Made by a program: the position numbers and the translations under genes
In this document: positions 25,596-34,880 of the stretch, piece after piece
Numbering within the stretch: the stretch's first letter is position 1
Layout of the letters: each line of letters begins with the position of its first letter
Assembly (NCBI GenBank): GCA_947475065.1
Contig: CANJLB010000004.1
Span: 1-64,000 of the forward strand
DNA length: 64,000 bases
Source: Opitutia bacterium
Lineage (GTDB): Bacteria; Verrucomicrobiota; Verrucomicrobiia; Opitutales; Opitutaceae
Direction of reading: 5' to 3'
Notes under the pieces: model-generated
What the model saw: the letters and a program-made list of their open reading frames with translations, nothing else
The model's database searches: none
Told to the model about the DNA's origin: nothing

Positions 25596-26075
25596 TTACC
25601 GCACGGGTGCGGCAAGGGCCAGCTGGACACCGGTGAGATCGGTGGCCGGCCGGTCGGCGGCGGAGTGAAAAGTCGCATAAACCACGCCCTGAAGGTTCGC
25701 GGCGGTCACGCGGGTGCTGTCGGCGCGGTCGTTGTTGTAGCCCTGCACGGTACAGCCGGTGGCATCGGCGCTGATGACGCGGTGGGCGACGCGATTGCTG
25801 TCCTGATTGGTGTAGACCACGACCATGCCAGGCTGGAGCTGCGCGATGGCGACAGGCTTGACGACGAGCACGGCCCCGTCGCCGAAATACGGGAGCATCG
25901 AGTCCCCCTGCACACGCACCACGGTGAGGCCGGGCTTGCGGGCGGCGAGGAGGCTCGCGTCGGCAAGGGCGGTGTCCATCGGCACGTTGGTGCGGGGGTT
26001 TTCCGCAGAGATAGCCGGGGCGACGGCGAACAGAAAAAGGCTGGCGGCAAGGCAGGAGAAGGTGCGGGTTTGCAT
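25596..26075 (-). CDS. secreted S24/S26-type peptidase-fold protein
   Basis: 159 residues from ATG MQTRTFSCLAASLF; a GTG two codons earlier is possible. It has a signal peptide to ~24 (AISA/EN). The core VQGDSMLPYFGDGAVLVVKP carries the Ser (~59) of the signal-peptidase/LexA fold. QPGMVVVYTNQDSNRVAHRVISAD gives a His (~98) where SipW-type signal peptidases place their general base. There is no evident membrane anchor apart from the signal. It may process envelope proteins or be an inactive relative. Its own terminator follows. Confidence 0.7.
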   Translation of the reverse strand: MQTRTFSCLAASLFLFAVAPAISAENPRTNVPMDTALADASLLAARKPGLTVVRVQGDSMLPYFGDGAVLVVKPVAIAQLQPGMVVVYTNQDSNRVAHRVISADATGCTVQGYNNDRADSTRVTAANLQGVVYATFHSAADRPATDLTGVQLALAAPVR

Positions 26076-26540
26076 GCCCACACGATACGGGAGCGTGCAG
26101 AAAATTTGTATCGAGCGAGTCCCTCAAACTAGTCCATCACAGTCCCTTAATTGAGAGCGTGGACACACCCGGGTGAGCTTGGGTGGGCAACGGGAAAGCG
26201 TGGGGCCAATGCCCCGGGGCCGTGGGGTGCGCGCCCTGGGCGACTAGGGGAAACCGCCAGCACGGGCCGGGATGGGCGGGTCGGCGCGCGGAGTTTTTTC
26301 AGAGGTGTTTTACAAAAAACTGCCAATCGGGGGATGAGGGTGAAAATTTGGGGTGAAGCGAGCGGGGATACACCGATTTCACCTGCGCGCCTCAAACCAA
26401 GGGGCCGGTGGTGTCGGCACGGGATTTTCTTCGCAGCCCAAATCTGCGGGCTCGAAAAAGACCAGCCAAGCCATTCGCAGCCGGCGGTTCATTGCGTCAA
26501 CCCGAGCCGCAGGTTCGTCCGGGGAAATCGGTGCGTGGCT
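26076..26540. other. intergenic region without a supported gene
   Basis: About 465 bases between the radC stop and the start of the S26-like gene. The part next to the latter (26095-26150) is AT-rich and probably holds its promoter. The rest has G-runs and no convincing open frame, tRNA or repeat; open frames on both strands lack protein-like composition. Confidence 0.5.
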
Positions 26541-27266
26541 TCACAGCAGCCCCGCCGCGCGGAAGCTGAAGTAGCCAAGACCGGCAGGATCAACGCCAGG
26601 AGTGCCGAGGATGACGTGGTCGTGCAGCTCAATCTCGACGGCCTGCGCGGCCTCACGGAGACGGCGCGTCACGACGCGGTCCTCGGCGCTCGGCGTTGGG
26701 TCGCCACTCGGGTGATTGTGCGCGCAGATGACGGACGAAGCGCCCTCTCGGATGGCCTCACGGAAGACTTCACGCGGATGCACCAGCGAGCTGCTGACGG
26801 TGCCGGAGCTGATCTCGACAAGGCGCAGCAGCCGGTTTTTGCGGTTGAGACAGACCGCCCAGACTTTTTCCACCGCCAGCCCGCGCGCGAGCGGAGCGAG
26901 GTGCGCGAACACCAGCGCGGCCGTGTCGAGCAAGGGCGCAGGGACGGCGTTCCGCTCCTCCTTGAGGACCCGCGCGATGACCGTCATGACGACGACCAGC
27001 TGCATGGCCTTCACCTTGCCGATGCCCTTGTGGCGGCGGAAGTCGGCCTCCTTCCACGTCACCAGCCGGCCCAGCGAGCCGGCATGGGCGAGCAGGCCGG
27101 CGGCGAGCGTGAGCACGTCGTGGCCGCGAGTGCCGCTGCGCAGCAGCATCGCCAGCAGCTCCGTGTCACTGAGGCTGTCCACACCGTGCTTCTCCATGCG
27201 CTCCTGCGGGCGCTCGCCAGGGGCGAGGCTGCGGAGGCGGTTGGGCACGGCGGGGGCGTCGCTCAT
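26541..27266 (-). CDS. radC: RadC/YicR-family JAB1/MPN protein
   Basis: 241 residues. The N-terminal helix-hairpin-helix region (RERMEKHGVDSLSDTELLAMLLRSGT, RHKGIGKVKAMQL) is followed by a JAMM domain with FREAIREGASSVICAHNHPSGDPTPSAED, which holds the metal-binding HxH...S..D set. Despite the name, a DNA repair role is not established for the family. Its ATG overlaps the stop of the upstream phosphatase by four bases. Confidence 0.94.
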   Translation of the reverse strand: MSDAPAVPNRLRSLAPGERPQERMEKHGVDSLSDTELLAMLLRSGTRGHDVLTLAAGLLAHAGSLGRLVTWKEADFRRHKGIGKVKAMQLVVVMTVIARVLKEERNAVPAPLLDTAALVFAHLAPLARGLAVEKVWAVCLNRKNRLLRLVEISSGTVSSSLVHPREVFREAIREGASSVICAHNHPSGDPTPSAEDRVVTRRLREAAQAVEIELHDHVILGTPGVDPAGLGYFSFRAAGLL

Positions 27267-27874
27267 GGCGCGGGAGAAACGGGCGGCATTTTGGGCGGGA
27301 GCAGTTGTTTCCGCAGTTTTTCCACGTCGAGCGAGCGGATGAGCGGCACGATGTCGGGAAACGTTTTTTCATGGAAGCCGTAGCCACCGTTCACCAGTTC
27401 GTCCACCGCCTGCTCCTTCGTCCAGCCTTGGAACACCAGACGGTAGGCCGCGACAACTGCGCCGGTGCGGTCGCTCCCGTGCCAGCAATGCACGAGCACC
27501 GGCTTGGGTGCATCCCGGACGAGGATGAGCGCCGTGACCAGGTCGGCCTCGGTGAGCGAGCCGGCGGACGAGGGGTGCTGGAACAGGCGGAGCCCCGCGG
27601 CGGCAAGCTGCGCCGGGTCGTCGTGATATTCGCGCAACGAGACAAGCGAACGGAGGCCAAGCCCCTGCAAGGCCGCAAGGTCGGATGCGGCGGGCTGCTC
27701 GCTGCGAAACAAGTCCGGGCTGACCCGGAAGAAATTGTCCAGTGAAGCGCCGATGACCGGCTGCGCCCACTCGGCCGGTCGCACGCGCGGCGGCGGGGTG
27801 GCTGCGGCAGCGGCGCTGGCTGCGAGCACAAGGCCGAGAAAAAGCCCAGGGAGGATTCTAACCACGGCTTTCAT
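27263..27874 (-). CDS. secreted dual-specificity/tyrosine phosphatase-like protein
   Basis: 203 residues from MKAVVRILPGLFLGLVLAASAAAA, a signal peptide. The fold is that of small cysteine phosphatases. SLDNFFRVSPDLFRSEQPAASDLAALQGLGLRSLVSLR precedes the P-loop VHCWHGSDRTG with catalytic Cys130 and Arg136. WTKEQAVDELVNGGYGFH follows. Such exported enzymes may act on phosphotyrosine, lipids or polysaccharide phosphates; the substrate is unknown. Four-base overlap with radC implies coupling. Confidence 0.87.
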   Translation of the reverse strand: MKAVVRILPGLFLGLVLAASAAAAATPPPRVRPAEWAQPVIGASLDNFFRVSPDLFRSEQPAASDLAALQGLGLRSLVSLREYHDDPAQLAAAGLRLFQHPSSAGSLTEADLVTALILVRDAPKPVLVHCWHGSDRTGAVVAAYRLVFQGWTKEQAVDELVNGGYGFHEKTFPDIVPLIRSLDVEKLRKQLLPPKMPPVSPAP

Positions 27875-27893
27875 GGAAAATACGGAAGGGATA

Positions 27894-28547
27894 TTACCAC
27901 GTCGCGATGGCGCGGGCGACGGCGGCGGGGTCGGGCGCGCCGAAGAAGGCGGTGCCGATGACAAACGTGTCCGCGCCCGCCGCGCGGCAGGCCGGGCCGG
28001 TGGCGAGGTCAACACCGCCATCCACTTCCAGGCGGAAGCCAAGCCCACGTTCTGAGCGCCAGCGACCGAGCTGGGCGATCTTGGGCAGCATATCGTGACG
28101 GAAAGTCTGCCCGCCGAAGCCGGGCTGCACGGTCATCACGAGCACCAGGTCAACGGACGAGAGGAAGGGCTCGGCGGCTGCGGCGGGCGTACCGGGGTTG
28201 AGGACGAGGCCACACTGGCAGCCAAGCGCACGGATCCGCGCCAGCGTGGCGGCGTGATCGTAGGCCGGCTCGGCATGGATGCTGATGAGATTCGCCCCGG
28301 CTTGGGCGAACGGCTCCACGAAACGATGCGGCTCGTCGAGCATGAGGTGGACGTCGAAAAACAAGGCCGAATGCTTGCGCAGGGCGGCGACAGTCTGCGG
28401 GCCAAAGGTAAGATTGGGCACGAAATGACCGTCCATGATGTCAACATGCAGCCACTGCAGACCGAGCGATCCGACGAGCCGGGCGCCTGCCGCGAGATTG
28501 GCGTGGTCACTGGCGAGGATGGACGGGGCGAGGAGCGGCGCGAGCAT
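27894..28547 (-). CDS. rpe: ribulose-phosphate 3-epimerase
   Basis: 217 residues from MLAPLLAPSILASDHANLAAG, a TIM barrel with the family motifs LHVDIMDGHFVPNLTFG, DVHLMLDEPHRFVEPFAQAGA, GLVLNPGTPAAA, VMTVQPGFGGQTF and LEVDGGVDLATG. The metal- and base-binding Asp and His residues are present. It interconverts ribulose 5-phosphate and xylulose 5-phosphate. The phosphatase gene begins 19 bases downstream of it, so rpe, the phosphatase and radC may be one transcript. Confidence 0.96.
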   Translation of the reverse strand: MLAPLLAPSILASDHANLAAGARLVGSLGLQWLHVDIMDGHFVPNLTFGPQTVAALRKHSALFFDVHLMLDEPHRFVEPFAQAGANLISIHAEPAYDHAATLARIRALGCQCGLVLNPGTPAAAAEPFLSSVDLVLVMTVQPGFGGQTFRHDMLPKIAQLGRWRSERGLGFRLEVDGGVDLATGPACRAAGADTFVIGTAFFGAPDPAAVARAIATW

Positions 28548-28656
28548 AACTGGAGAAAAGCTGAAAGGCTGAAGGGCGGAAAGGCTGAAATGCCAAACCG
28601 CCAATCCCCATGCCGCCTTGCGGGCAGCGCCGGCGACCGGCCATGCAGGAGAAAAT

Positions 28657-28730
28657 TGGCTGCCCGACTAGGACTCGAACCTAGACAGAACGAGTCAGAG
28701 TCGTTCGTGCTACCATTACACCATCGGGCA
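28657..28730 (-). tRNA. tRNA-Gln (anticodon CTG)
   Basis: Complete cloverleaf on the minus strand, 74 nt with an encoded CCA. The acceptor stem is TGCCCGA/TCGGGCA with the U1-A72 pair usual in tRNA-Gln. The anticodon loop CTCTGAC is on stem AACGA/TCGTT, and the T-loop is GGTTCGAGTCC. Confidence 0.95.
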
Positions 28731-28784
28731 GAAAATGCGGCGCGGCTCCGGTCTGGCCTGGGACCGGCCGGCGGAGCGGAAGGC

Positions 28785-28859
28785 TGGAGCCGGCGATGGG
28801 ATTCGAACCCGCAACCGCCTGTTTACAAAACAGGTGCTCTACCATTGAGCTACGCCGGC
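28785..28859 (-). tRNA. tRNA-Thr (anticodon TGT)
   Basis: 75 nt with an encoded CCA. The acceptor stem is GCCGGCG/CGCCGGC, and the anticodon loop TTTGTAA is on stem CCTGT/ACAGG. D-loop TAGCTCAATGG and T-loop GGTTCGAATCC are regular. Confidence 0.95.
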
Positions 28860-28931
28860 GAAAGGATCGCGCGCCTGCAAAAGTTTGGACTGGGAAAAAA
28901 CGCGGCCAACCGGGCCGGAATAACTGAGGCT

Positions 28932-29006
<75 letters not shown>

Positions 29007-29114
29007 GAAAAGCGAGGGTACAACAACTCAAGTTCCGGCGGGGGATGTCAACTGCCTTTTGAAATTACCCTTGCCAAGGCCGCCCACCTTCTCTGTTTTG
29101 AACCCCTCGCTCCT

Positions 29115-29309
29115 ATGCAAAAGACCAAGAAATCCGTCGCCAAGCGCTTCAAGATCACCGGCACCGGCAAGCTGATGCGCCGCACCCCCGGCTTCCGCCA
29201 CCTCCTCGCCGCCAAAAGCACGAAGTCCAAACGCCGTGCCTCCAAGGACAAGCTCGTCGCCCCAGGCCATGCCAAACCGCTCAAGGCCTGCCTGCCCTTC
29301 GGCCTCTGA
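29115..29309 (+). CDS. rpmI: 50S ribosomal protein L35
   Basis: 64 residues, very basic: MQKTKKSVAKRFKITGTGKLMRR, then HLLAAKSTKSKRR, the L35 pattern at normal length. It is followed by rplT as in most bacteria, but infC, which usually precedes rpmI, is not here; the upstream neighbours are tRNA genes on the other strand. Confidence 0.97.
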   Translation: MQKTKKSVAKRFKITGTGKLMRRTPGFRHLLAAKSTKSKRRASKDKLVAPGHAKPLKACLPFGL

Positions 29310-29387
29310 ACGCTCTCAACCTCAACTTCGCCCGGCGGGTGAACTAAGCCGACCTGCCGACGATCAACCTAAAGGAAACCTACCAAC

Positions 29388-29774
29388 ATGGCTCGTGCAA
29401 CAAACGCTCCCGCCGCCAAAAAGCGGCACAAGAAAGTCCTGAAATATGCCAAAGGCTATTTCGGCAGCAAATCCAAGCTCTTCCGCTACGCGAAAGAAGC
29501 CGTCCAACACGCCTGGCAATACGCCTACATTGACCGCAAGAAAAAGAAGGCCGACCGCCGCGGCCTCTGGATCGTGCGTCTGAACGCCGCCTGCCGTGCC
29601 GCCGGCATGAGCTACAGCCGCTTCATCGAGGGGCTCCACGCCGCGCAAATCGAGCTCGACCGCAAGGTCCTCAGCGACCTCGCCATCCGGGACGAGGTGG
29701 CGTTTGCCGCCGTGATCAAGCAGGCGCAGGACGCCCTCAAGGCCAAGGCCGCCGCCGCAACTGCGAAAGCCTGA
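29388..29774 (+). CDS. rplT: 50S ribosomal protein L20
   Basis: 128 residues. KKRHKKVLKYAKGYFGSKSKLFRYAKEAVQHAWQYAYIDRKKKKADRRGLWIVRLNAACRAAGMSYSRFI is the full L20 core, followed by an Ala-rich tail. It binds 23S rRNA early in 50S assembly. It ends 45 bases before a strong terminator. Confidence 0.98.
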   Translation: MARATNAPAAKKRHKKVLKYAKGYFGSKSKLFRYAKEAVQHAWQYAYIDRKKKKADRRGLWIVRLNAACRAAGMSYSRFIEGLHAAQIELDRKVLSDLAIRDEVAFAAVIKQAQDALKAKAAAATAKA

Positions 29775-29818
29775 ACCAATGTGAGCCGGGCCGACCATGG
29801 CCCGCCTTTCAATCTCGA

Positions 29819-29855
29819 GGACGGGCTTCGTTTTGAAGCTCGTCCTTTTTATTTT
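29819..29855 (+). terminator. intrinsic terminator after rpmI-rplT
   Basis: The 11-bp stem GGACGGGCTTC/GAAGCTCGTCC (one G-U pair, GTTTT loop) is followed directly by TTTTTATTTT. Confidence 0.9.
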
Positions 29856-29893
29856 GAACCACAGAGTTGCTGAACCAATTCGTCAGGCAGATT

Positions 29894-29974
29894 AAGCGCA
29901 AAGACGCGAAGCGGCCAGGAACCAACCCAAGGTTTTCTTCATTCCGGCCTTTGCCTCCTCGCGTCTTTGCGCTT
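29894..29974 (+). repeat. inverted repeat, AAGCGC-AAGACGC family, copy 2
   Basis: AAGCGCAAAGACGCGA at 29894-29909 is matched exactly in inverse at 29959-29974. It is the same family as the pair at 11359-11442. It lies between the rplT terminator and pheS. Confidence 0.75.
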
Positions 29975-30006
29975 CAAAATTTCCCCGCTTGGTTCAAGTT
30001 TCCCCC

Positions 30007-31050
30007 ATGCAAGACCAACTCTCCGCCCTCCTCGCCCAGGCCGCCGCCGAACTGCCGGCGCTGACAACGCGCCCCGAGTTCGAGGCCGCCAAAGCCCGGT
30101 ACGTCGGCCCGCACGGCGCGCTCACCGCGCTGATGAAGCAGATGGGCGCGCTCCCCAAGGAGCAAAAGCCGGTCGCCGGCAAACTCATCAATGAAACCAA
30201 GGGGCAGCTCCAGACGCAGCTCGACACCGCGCTTGCCCGCATCGAGGCCGCCGAAATCGCCGCGCAGCTCGGCCCGGCCGTGGATGTCACCCTCCCCTCC
30301 CCCGACGCCCCTCCCGGCACGCGCCATCCGCTCACGCTCGTGCGCGACGAGCTGTGCTCCATTCTGCGCAAGGCCGGCTTCGTCATCGCCGACGGCCCCG
30401 AGGTCGAGACCGAATATTACTGCTTTGACGCGCTGAACACCCCCGCCGACCACCCCGCGCGCGACGCCCAGGACACGTTTTACCTGCCCGACGGGGTGCG
30501 CTTCGGCAACGTCGCCAAAAAGAATCCCGGCGAAAAATACCTCCTGCGCACGCATACCTCGTCCGTGCAAATCCGCACGATGCTCGCCGGCAAACCGCCC
30601 ATCCGCATCGTCGCCCCCGGCCGCGTCTACCGCCGCGACACGGTGGACGCGACTCACTCGGCCAACTTTCACCAGATCGAAGGGCTCTACGTGGACCGGG
30701 GTGTGACCGTGCGCGACCTCAAGGCGCTGCTCGACTACATCTTCGCCTCGCTCCTCGGCCCCGACACCAAGGTGCGTTTCCGCCCGCACTACTTCGGCTA
30801 CACCGAGCCGAGCTTTGAGGTGGATCTCTCCGCCCGGCACCTGCCCAAGGTCAACAAGGAGTGGGTGGAAATCTGCGGCTGCGGCATGGTGGACCCGCTC
30901 GTATTCGAAGGCGTGGGCTATGATACCGACGTGTGGAGCGGCTATGCCTTCGGCATCGGCCTCGAGCGCCTCGCCATGATGCTCTACGGCATTGATGACA
31001 TCCGCTATTTCTATCAAAATGACCTTCGGTTTCTGAGACAATTTTCTTGA
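30007..31050 (+). CDS. pheS: phenylalanyl-tRNA synthetase alpha subunit
   Basis: 347 residues from MQDQLSALLAQAAAELPAL. An N-terminal coiled coil (~1-90) is followed by the class II catalytic core: ETEYYCFDALNTPADHPARD, LLRTHTSSVQIRTM, RVYRRDTVDATHSANFHQIEGLYVD, EICGCGMVDP and the C-terminal AFGIGLERLAMMLYGIDDIRYFYQNDLRFLRQF. It works as an alpha2beta2 enzyme with PheT, encoded ~200 bases downstream. Confidence 0.98.
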   Translation: MQDQLSALLAQAAAELPALTTRPEFEAAKARYVGPHGALTALMKQMGALPKEQKPVAGKLINETKGQLQTQLDTALARIEAAEIAAQLGPAVDVTLPSPDAPPGTRHPLTLVRDELCSILRKAGFVIADGPEVETEYYCFDALNTPADHPARDAQDTFYLPDGVRFGNVAKKNPGEKYLLRTHTSSVQIRTMLAGKPPIRIVAPGRVYRRDTVDATHSANFHQIEGLYVDRGVTVRDLKALLDYIFASLLGPDTKVRFRPHYFGYTEPSFEVDLSARHLPKVNKEWVEICGCGMVDPLVFEGVGYDTDVWSGYAFGIGLERLAMMLYGIDDIRYFYQNDLRFLRQFS

Positions 31051-31237
31051 ACCGCCAATGGACGCGAATCCACGCGAATGCCGTGGGGATTCCAGCTAGG
31101 AAACGGACTTTTCTCACGGATGACACAAATGGGGATTAAACCGACGGTCTCGGGCAAATGCGCACCCAATGACGAAACGGCGACCAGGGTGGTCGCACTC
31201 CCAAAAAATTAGCGTGGATTCGCGTCCATTCGCGGTT
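31050..31237 (+). repeat. 188-bp element with 26-bp inverted ends between pheS and pheT
   Basis: The outer arms at 31050-31075 (starting AACCGCCAATGGACGCGAAT) and 31212-31237 are inverted copies with one mismatch. They are built from a unit like GGACGCGAATC. The middle contains a CACGGATGACAC segment (31115-31126) that belongs to another repeat family found at 46293 and 47408. Confidence 0.75.
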
Positions 31238-31251
31238 AAAAATTCCGACTC

Positions 31252-33708
31252 GTGAAAATCTCCCGCAACTGGCTCCAGACCTACGTTGATCTCACCGGCC
31301 GTTCCGCCGACGAAATCTCCCGCGCCATCACCTTCCTGGGCTTCGAGGTCGAGGGCGTCGCCCTGACCGGTGCGCCAAAGCTTGAGCAACTCGTCGTCGG
31401 CGAAATTCTCACGCGGGCGAAGCACCCCAATGCCGACAAGCTCTCCGTCTGCACCGTGGACATCGGCCCGGCCGGCGGCGTGAAGACCATCGTATGCGGG
31501 GCTTCCAACTGCGACCCCGGTCGCCGTGTGCCCGTGGCGCTCCCCGGCGCGGTGCTGCCAGGCAATTTCACCATCAAACAGTCCCAGATCCGCGGCCAGC
31601 TCTCCGACGGCATGATGTGCTCGGCGAAGGAGCTCGCGCTGTCTGACGAGGCCGCAGGCCTCCTGGTTCTCGACGGTTCGCCCGCACTGGGCACGCCGAT
31701 CAACGCCGTCCTGCCGCCCGGCGACACCGTGTTCGACATCGAGATCACCCCCAACCGTCCCGACTGTCTCGGTCACCTCGGCGTCGCACGGGAGCTCGCC
31801 GCGTGGTTCAAGCAGGACCTCGTCTATCCCGAAGTGCATTTCACCCCGGAGCACGCCGACCCCGCGCCGCGCCCCGACCTCCTCCGCGCCCTCCACGTGG
31901 ACGCGCCCGAAGACTGCCCGCTCTACACCGCGACCGTCATCACCGGCGTGAAAATCGGCCGCAGCCCCGCCTGGCTCCAGCAGCGCCTGAGCGCCGTCGG
32001 CCTGCGCCCCGTCAACAACGTGGTGGATGCCGGCAACTTCGTCATGCTGGAATACAACCAGCCCGTCCACGCCTTCGACGCGCGCAAGCTCTCTGGCCAG
32101 ACCATTCTCGTCCGCCGCGCCGCCCCCGGCGAAAAAATCACCACGCTCGACAAACATGAGCGCACACTCACGGCGGACATGCTGGTCATCGCCGACGCCG
32201 TGAAGCCTGTCGTCATTGCCGGCATCATGGGCGGCGAAAATTCCGGTGTCTCGGCCGACACCACCGATCTCGTGCTCGAAGTCGCCCACTTCCGACGCCA
32301 GTCCGTCCGCGCCACCGCCAAACGCCTCGCCCTGGCCTCGGACTCGTCCTACCGGTACGAGCGCGGGGTGGACCCGCATTCGCTGGAAGAGGCCATGCAC
32401 CGCTGCATTGACCTCATCCTCGCCACCGCCGGCGGGACGGTCGCCGGGCCCACGCTCAAGGCCGGCGGCGACGTGCCGTGGCAGCGCGAGATCACGGTCA
32501 CGCCAGCCTTCATCAACGAACGCCTCGGCTTCACCCTCCCGGCCACCGAGATGCAGGCCGCCCTTGAACGTCTCGAGCTGGAAACCGTCCGCACCGACCC
32601 CACGCCTGACCGCGGTCCCGCTTGGACGTTCGCCATCCCGAGCTGGCGCGATGACCTTGACCGCCCCATTGACCTCGTCGAAGAAGTGCTCCGCCTGCAC
32701 GGCTCCGACCAAATCCCCGCCGCCCCCGTCACCGCGCCCGCGCTCCTCGCCGAGGATGCGCCCATGGTCGCCTTCAACCGCCGGGTCACCGACCACCTTG
32801 TCAACCAAGGCTTCAACGAGTGCATCACCTATACACTCCGCCCGGCCAAGGAAGCCGCCGCGTGGATCGCGCCCGCCCCGGCCGCCGACCTCGCCCTCGC
32901 CAACCCCTTCGTCGAAGACCAGTCGCACCTGCGCCCGACACTCATCATGGGCTTGCTCGACGCGCTCAAGCTCAACCGCTCGCGCGGCACCGCCGCCTCC
33001 CGCCTGTTCGAGACCGGCCGGATGTTCCTCGGGCGGGATGGCCAGACGTGGGAATGCGCCGCCGTCGCCTTTCTGATCGCCGAGCCCCCCGATAAACGCT
33101 CATGGCTGCAGCGCGAGCCCGCCGATTTCTCCCTCGCCAAGCATCACATGACGGTCATCGCCGCCGCCGCCGGGCTCGATTTTTCGCGCCAGCCGTCGGT
33201 CCCCGCCACCGCGCCCGGCTGGCAGGAGGGCCAGGCCGCCGCCATTAACGACCACGCCGGCCACTGGGCGGCACGCTTCGGCCTGCTCAACCTGACTTTT
33301 GTGAAATCCCTCGGCCTCGAAGGCAAGATCTACGCCGGCTGCTTCGCGATCCTCCCCGAGAAAATCGCCGCCCCCGCCGCGCGCCGCCGCTACGCCGACT
33401 TCAGCCTGTTTCCCGCCGCTCTCCGCGACCTCGCACTCGTGGTGGACGCCGCCACCCCCGCCGCCGACGTGCAGAAAGCCCTCGCCAAGGCCGCCCGGGC
33501 GGCCGCCGGCAATTCCTTCGCCATCGAAAGCGTGACCGTCTTCGACCTCTACCAAGGCAAGGGCCTACCCGAGGGCAAAAAGAGCCTAGCCTTCAGCCTG
33601 GTCTTCCGTTCTTCCACACGAACGCTCACCGACGACGAGGTCAACGCTGTCTTCGCCCAAATTCAAAAGGCCATCACCGCCGACGGCACCCTCAGCGTTC
33701 GCGCCTGA
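31252..33708 (+). CDS. pheT: phenylalanyl-tRNA synthetase beta subunit
   Basis: 818 residues, starting at GTG (MKISRNWLQTYVDL is the usual start). It has an N-terminal tRNA-binding EMAP-like domain (~40-155, ILTRAKHPNADKLSVC, GAPNC-type segment CGASNCDPG), B3/B4 editing domains (~210-395), B5 (~405-480), a catalytic-like domain (~490-700) and a C-terminal anticodon-binding FDX-ACB domain (~720-815, FSLFPAALRDLALVVD, SLAFSLVFRSSTRTLTDDEV). Full length. It partners PheS. Confidence 0.98.
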   Translation: MKISRNWLQTYVDLTGRSADEISRAITFLGFEVEGVALTGAPKLEQLVVGEILTRAKHPNADKLSVCTVDIGPAGGVKTIVCGASNCDPGRRVPVALPGAVLPGNFTIKQSQIRGQLSDGMMCSAKELALSDEAAGLLVLDGSPALGTPINAVLPPGDTVFDIEITPNRPDCLGHLGVARELAAWFKQDLVYPEVHFTPEHADPAPRPDLLRALHVDAPEDCPLYTATVITGVKIGRSPAWLQQRLSAVGLRPVNNVVDAGNFVMLEYNQPVHAFDARKLSGQTILVRRAAPGEKITTLDKHERTLTADMLVIADAVKPVVIAGIMGGENSGVSADTTDLVLEVAHFRRQSVRATAKRLALASDSSYRYERGVDPHSLEEAMHRCIDLILATAGGTVAGPTLKAGGDVPWQREITVTPAFINERLGFTLPATEMQAALERLELETVRTDPTPDRGPAWTFAIPSWRDDLDRPIDLVEEVLRLHGSDQIPAAPVTAPALLAEDAPMVAFNRRVTDHLVNQGFNECITYTLRPAKEAAAWIAPAPAADLALANPFVEDQSHLRPTLIMGLLDALKLNRSRGTAASRLFETGRMFLGRDGQTWECAAVAFLIAEPPDKRSWLQREPADFSLAKHHMTVIAAAAGLDFSRQPSVPATAPGWQEGQAAAINDHAGHWAARFGLLNLTFVKSLGLEGKIYAGCFAILPEKIAAPAARRRYADFSLFPAALRDLALVVDAATPAADVQKALAKAARAAAGNSFAIESVTVFDLYQGKGLPEGKKSLAFSLVFRSSTRTLTDDEVNAVFAQIQKAITADGTLSVRA

Positions 33709-33761
33709 GCCGGCTCGACGCCCGAAGCCAGGATCCCGCAGTTGTCACCAGGCCTGCAACC

Positions 33762-34880
33762 TCAGATGTTTTCGCCCGCGCCATGGGCGGGAACGTAGCC
33801 GGGCTTCGTCTCCGACAACTGGCCGTTGCGCACATCGGCTTCGGCAAACTGCCCGCGGGGGAACAGACGCACGTGGCGAAACACCACGGAAACCTCATCG
33901 CCTTGCTTCAAGCCGAGGTCGTGCAGCCGGTCGCGCGTGATCTCGGCCTCAAAATGCTCGCCGGTATCGGCGCGCTCCAAGGAAACGCGGCCGTAGTTGC
34001 CGGCAGAAAAGGTGTGGAGGACCCGCGCGCGGATCGCGTGGCCGTCGGCCTGGCCGCGCTGGATGTCCACGTCGTGCGGGCGCACGTAGAGCACATCTCC
34101 CCCGGGCGCCTGCAGCCGGCCGGTACCGGCGGTGAGACGGTTGACGTTGCCGAGAAACTCGATGACGAACGGCGAGGCGGGCCGGTCATAGACCGTCTGG
34201 GGATCACCGACCTGCTCAATGCGGGCCTGGTTCATCACGACGACCTCGTCGGCCAGTTCCAGCGCCTCCTCCTGATCATGGGTCACGAAAACGGTGGTGA
34301 CGTGCAGCTTCTCGTGCAGGTGGCGCAGCCAGCGCCGCAGGTCTTTCCGCACCTGGGCGTCGAGAGCACCAAACGGCTCGTCGAGGAGGAGAACCTTGGG
34401 CTGCACGGCGAGCGCGCGGGCGAGCGCGACACGCTGCCGCTGGCCGCCGGAAAGCTGCTCGGGCAGCCGCGCGCCGAGACCGTCAAGCTGGATGAGCTGC
34501 AGCAGCTCGTTGACGCGCTGCTGGATGACTCCGCGCGCAGGCCGACGCACAGGCGGACCGACCGTGAGGCCAAAGGCAATGTTGTCGAACACCGTCATGT
34601 GCTTGAACAGCGCATAATGCTGGAACACGAAACCCACACCACGGCGGCCCGCGGGCATGTCGGACACGTCCTCGCCGTGGAACAGCACCCGGCCCGCGCC
34701 GGGCACGCCGCCGACATCGGGAAACTCCAGCCCGGCGATGATGCGCAGCAGCGTGGTCTTGCCGGAGCCCGAAGGGCCGAGCAGCGCGGTGAGCCGGCCG
34801 GAGCCAACCTTGAGGCTGACGTCGGCCAGCGCGGTATAGGCGCCAAAATGCTTGGTGATGTTGCGGGCCTCTATGCTCAT
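33762..34880 (-). CDS. cysA: sulfate/thiosulfate ABC transporter ATP-binding protein
   Basis: 372 residues from [25 protein letters not shown]. Walker A is GPSGSGKTT (~36-44), the Q-loop is [13 protein letters not shown], the signature [16 protein letters not shown] and Walker [24 protein letters not shown]. The C-terminal TOBE-like domain (VNRLTAG...YVRPHDVDI...[16 protein letters not shown]) is the CysA kind. Its start overlaps cysW by four bases. Confidence 0.96.
   Translation of the reverse strand: MSIEARNITKHFGAYTALADVSLKVGSGRLTALLGPSGSGKTTLLRIIAGLEFPDVGGVPGAGRVLFHGEDVSDMPAGRRGVGFVFQHYALFKHMTVFDNIAFGLTVGPPVRRPARGVIQQRVNELLQLIQLDGLGARLPEQLSGGQRQRVALARALAVQPKVLLLDEPFGALDAQVRKDLRRWLRHLHEKLHVTTVFVTHDQEEALELADEVVVMNQARIEQVGDPQTVYDRPASPFVIEFLGNVNRLTAGTGRLQAPGGDVLYVRPHDVDIQRGQADGHAIRARVLHTFSAGNYGRVSLERADTGEHFEAEITRDRLHDLGLKQGDEVSVVFRHVRLFPRGQFAEADVRNGQLSETKPGYVPAHGAGENI

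Noticed and set aside
26151-27383. 410-codon frame on the plus strand
   Set aside because: It is antisense to radC and the phosphatase gene and has no domain features.
29007-29114. infC upstream of rpmI
   Set aside because: The space holds no coding sequence; infC is simply not here.
31114-32928. 604-codon frame on the minus strand
   Set aside because: It is antisense to pheT; Gly/Asp/Glu/Arg-rich shadow.
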